Below, piece after piece: positions 4,727-6,512 of a DNA stretch of 6,512 bases. Within the stretch, counting starts at the first letter, position 1, and the number at the start of each line of letters is the position of its first letter. The notes beneath the pieces are model-generated. The model was not told the origin of the DNA. It searched no databases and saw nothing but the letters and a program-made list of their open reading frames with translations. A program made the position numbers and the translations under genes. This DNA comes from JBHYDC01 sp051861205 (GTDB taxonomy: Bacteria; Pseudomonadota; Alphaproteobacteria; Rhizobiales; Pleomorphomonadaceae), in contig JBHYDC010000038.1 of NCBI GenBank assembly GCA_051861205.1, positions 1-6,512 on the forward strand. Direction: 5' to 3'.

Positions 4727-5452
4727 ATGACTCCCGCCGATGCAGCCGCGGCCGTCTCCCACGACGTTTCCCTCTGGGGCCTGTTCTGGGCCGCCCACTG
4801 GGTGGTCAAGGCCGTGATGCTCGGACTCGTGGCCGCGTCCATCTGGGTTTGGGCGATCATCGTCGAGAAGATCATCATGTACCGCCGGACCAAGACGCAG
4901 ATGGACCGGTTCGAGCAGGTCTTCTGGTCCGGCCAGAGCCTCGAGGAGCTCTACCGGTCCCTGTCGCAGCGCCCGACCACCGCGATGGCGGCGCTGTTCG
5001 TCGCCGCCATGCGCGAGTGGAAGCGCAGCCACGAGACCGCGTCGCGGTCGTTCGCCGGCCTGCAGCAGCGTCTCGATCGGGTGATGAACGTCACCATCCA
5101 GCGCGAGGTCGAGCGTCTCGAAGCGCGCCTGATGGTGCTGGCGACGGTCGCCTCGGCCGGCCCGTTCATCGGGCTGTTCGGCACGGTCTGGGGCATCATG
5201 ACGTCGTTCCAGGCCATCGCCGTGTCGAAGAATACTTCGCTGGCCGTCGTCGCCCCGGGCATCGCGGAAGCCCTCTTCGCCACGGCTATCGGCCTTGTCG
5301 CCGCCATTCCCGCGACCATCGCCTACAACAAGCTCGCCGGCGAGGTGAACAAGATCGCCAGCCGCCTCGAGGGCTTCGCCGACGAGTTCTCCGCCATCCT
5401 GTCGCGTCAGATCGACCAGCAGGGCGGCGGCTACGACCAGCGCGCCGCGTAA
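4727..5452 (+). CDS. tolQ: Tol-Pal system protein TolQ (MotA/TolQ/ExbB proton channel family)
   Basis: This 241-residue inner-membrane protein forms, with TolR, the proton-driven motor that powers TolA and pulls the outer membrane inward during division. Three membrane segments are visible at about 26-46, 134-158 and 172-200, with a large cytoplasmic domain between the first two, as in the family. The signature GPFIGLFGTVWGIMTSF (145-161) opens the conserved pore region, and VAPGIAEALFATAIGLVAAIPA (175-196) forms the third helix. The ATG at 4727 is preceded by GAGAAGGA with 8 nt spacing; a TTG two codons upstream is less likely. It is the first gene of tolQRA: TolR follows after 12 bp with its ribosome binding site overlapping the tolQ stop. 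In many bacteria ybgC precedes tolQ, but no such gene lies immediately upstream here. Confidence 0.95.
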   Translation: MTPADAAAAVSHDVSLWGLFWAAHWVVKAVMLGLVAASIWVWAIIVEKIIMYRRTKTQMDRFEQVFWSGQSLEELYRSLSQRPTTAMAALFVAAMREWKRSHETASRSFAGLQQRLDRVMNVTIQREVERLEARLMVLATVASAGPFIGLFGTVWGIMTSFQAIAVSKNTSLAVVAPGIAEALFATAIGLVAAIPATIAYNKLAGEVNKIASRLEGFADEFSAILSRQIDQQGGGYDQRAA

Positions 5453-5464
5453 GGAGCAGGCCAT

Positions 5465-5914
5465 ATGGGTGCCCAACTCGCAGGCGGCGGTGGTGGACGT
5501 GGCGGCGGTCGTCGCCGGCGCCGCTCGCACGTCATGAACGAGATCAACATCACGCCCTTCGTGGACGTGATGCTGGTCCTGCTCGTCATCTTCATGATCG
5601 CCGCGCCGCTGATGACCGTGTCGGTGCCGATCGACCTGCCGCAGGCCTCGGCCCGCGCCATTCAGCAGGACAAGCCGCCGATCACCGTCTCGGTGCGCCA
5701 GAACGGCGAGATCTTCGTCGGCGACGACAAGGTCGAGGCGGCCGGGCTGGTCGAGCGCGTCCGGACCCGCGCCCAGAACGGCGCCGAAGAGCGGATCTTC
5801 GTGCGCGGCGACGCGGCGGCCAACTATCAGGCCATCATGGACGTTCTGTCGCAGCTCAAGGGCGGCGGCTTCACCAAGGTGGCGCTGGTCGCCACCGAGC
5901 GCGCGTCGCGCTGA
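5465..5914 (+). CDS. tolR: Tol-Pal system protein TolR (ExbD/TolR family)
   Basis: This is a 149-residue bitopic inner-membrane protein. A Gly/Arg-rich cytoplasmic N-terminus (GGGGGRGGGRRRRR within 7-20) leads into the conserved NEINITPFVDVMLVLLVIFMI (25-45). In this single membrane helix Asp34 is the proton-carrying residue equivalent to Asp23 of the Escherichia coli protein. The periplasmic domain (about 52-149) has the typical LP (58-59), QNGEIFVGDDKV (79-90) and RGDAAANYQAIMDVL (114-128) elements. Translation starts at ATG 5465 with AAGGAG (5451-5456) overlapping the tolQ stop, so the two genes are probably translationally linked. It works with TolQ as the stator of the Tol motor; separation from ExbD rests on the TolQ and TolA neighbours. 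Confidence 0.95.
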   Translation: MGAQLAGGGGGRGGGRRRRRSHVMNEINITPFVDVMLVLLVIFMIAAPLMTVSVPIDLPQASARAIQQDKPPITVSVRQNGEIFVGDDKVEAAGLVERVRTRAQNGAEERIFVRGDAAANYQAIMDVLSQLKGGGFTKVALVATERASR

Positions 5915-5934
5915 GGGCAGGGCAGGGACAGGCG

Positions 5935-6512
5935 TTGGCGCTCCACCCGCAAAAGGTCGGATACGGGATCTCGCTCGCGGGGCACGTGCTCCTCGTGGTC
6001 GCGGGTTTCGTCGGCTTCCTGACGTCGCCCACCAAGGTCGACGAGGGCGAGAGCGTGCCTGTCGAGATCGTCTCCGACGAGCCGGCCCAGTCGACGCGCG
6101 GCGATCGCCGCGGCGAGCAGACGCCGGTGCCGCAGCGCGTCGTGGACCGCCAGGCCGTCGAGGAGCGCCAGACGCAGGACCCCGCGACGCTGCCGGTGGC
6201 ACGCGAGCGGGTGCAGAACACCGAACTGCCGCCGCCGCCGCCGCCCCGCCCGCCGGTACCCGAGCCGAAGCCGGAAGAGGCTGCTGCGCCGCCGCCTCCG
6301 CGCGCTGCCCAGCTCGCGGCCGTCCAGCCCGCCATGCCCGTGCCGCCGCAGCCGATGCCGCGTCCGACGCCGCCCACTCCCGCCGCGGCCGAGCAGCAGG
6401 AGGATCCCGCCGCCAAGGAGGCCGAACTCCAGGCCCAGCGCAAGCGCGAGGAGGACCAGCGCCGGCAGGAGCAGCAGCGTCAGGAGCAGCAGCGCCAGGA
6501 GCAGGCGCGCCG
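5935..6512 (+). CDS. tolA: Tol-Pal system protein TolA, 5' part (cut by the window end)
   Basis: I place the start at a TTG (5935-5937) because AGGGA (5924-5928) precedes it by 6 nt, it begins 20 bp after tolR, and no ATG or GTG fits before the membrane segment. The 192 visible residues follow TolA order. A short cytoplasmic tip is followed by one membrane helix (about 11-30) with SLAGH (S13, H17), the S-x3-H pattern by which TolA and TonB contact their motor. Then come PVEIVSDEP (42-50), a Pro-rich linker (about 98-149), and a Gln/Glu/Arg-rich helical domain from about 153 with QEQQR repeats. TolA spans the periplasm and links the TolQR motor to Pal and the outer membrane. The C-terminal domain and any tolB and pal genes lie beyond the window. 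Confidence 0.88.
   Translation, partial: MALHPQKVGYGISLAGHVLLVVAGFVGFLTSPTKVDEGESVPVEIVSDEPAQSTRGDRRGEQTPVPQRVVDRQAVEERQTQDPATLPVARERVQNTELPPPPPPRPPVPEPKPEEAAAPPPPRAAQLAAVQPAMPVPPQPMPRPTPPTPAAAEQQEDPAAKEAELQAQRKREEDQRRQEQQRQEQQRQEQAR
6466..6510 (+). repeat. Three tandem 15-bp units in tolA (QEQQR repeats)
   Basis: Units 6466-6480 and 6481-6495 differ at one base (the last), and 6496-6510 varies at its fourth codon. They encode QEQQR, QEQQR and QEQAR in the long helical domain of TolA. Near-identity at the DNA level makes length variation between strains likely. Confidence 0.7.

Noticed and set aside
4598..6202. Long open frame (534 codons) on the minus strand across tolQ, tolR and tolA
   Set aside because: It is antisense to three well-supported Tol genes in very GC-rich DNA, where long antisense frames arise by codon bias; its product is low-complexity Arg/Gly/Asp-rich with no domain.

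Overview
The window looks like chromosome of an alphaproteobacterium, most likely order Hyphomicrobiales (Rhizobiales; Bosea-, Methylobacterium- or Bradyrhizobium-like). I infer this from the style of the TolQ, TolR and TolA proteins, the GC-rich codon use of the tol block, and the mix of neighbouring families. No sequence search could be run, so the taxon is a judgement.

Layout. (a) 1-728: a divergent pair, the 5' end of a PaaI-type thioesterase gene (minus strand) and a TetR-family repressor gene (plus strand). They are separated by 74 bp that contain a perfect 24-bp palindrome, the probable TetR operator. (b) 837-1256: a GFA-family (glutathione-dependent formaldehyde-activating enzyme-like) zinc protein on the minus strand. 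(c) 1462-1797: a small exported Gly-zipper-like protein of unknown function on the minus strand, with a strong intrinsic terminator behind it. (d) 2239-4259: a three-gene plus-strand operon, MAPEG membrane protein, YciI/DGPF-domain protein and ECF42-type sigma factor with a long C-terminal extension. It is preceded by a sequence (TGTCGA, 17 bp, CGTC) that matches the promoter motif I recall for ECF42 sigma factors, so the operon is probably autoregulated. (e) 4260-4726: a 467-bp stretch with no convincing gene. (f) 4727-6512: tolQ, tolR and the first part of tolA, the inner-membrane core of the Tol-Pal envelope system. This block is visibly more GC-rich than the left part, which may be accessory DNA beside a core locus.

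The most unusual observation is a dispersed 26-bp imperfect palindrome, core TGCAnAAnTCAAGAnTT. It occurs four times (804-829, 1330-1355, 1994-2019, 4265-4290), always outside genes and always in the same orientation. The copies bracket the GFA gene, the small secreted-protein gene and the ECF42 operon. They could be operators of a shared regulator or copies of a small intergenic repeat family. If they are operators, they would join two families with glutathione links (GFA and MAPEG) and the sigma-factor operon into one regulon. The leaderless-looking tetR promoter and a possible small RNA ahead of the ECF42 operon are secondary points.
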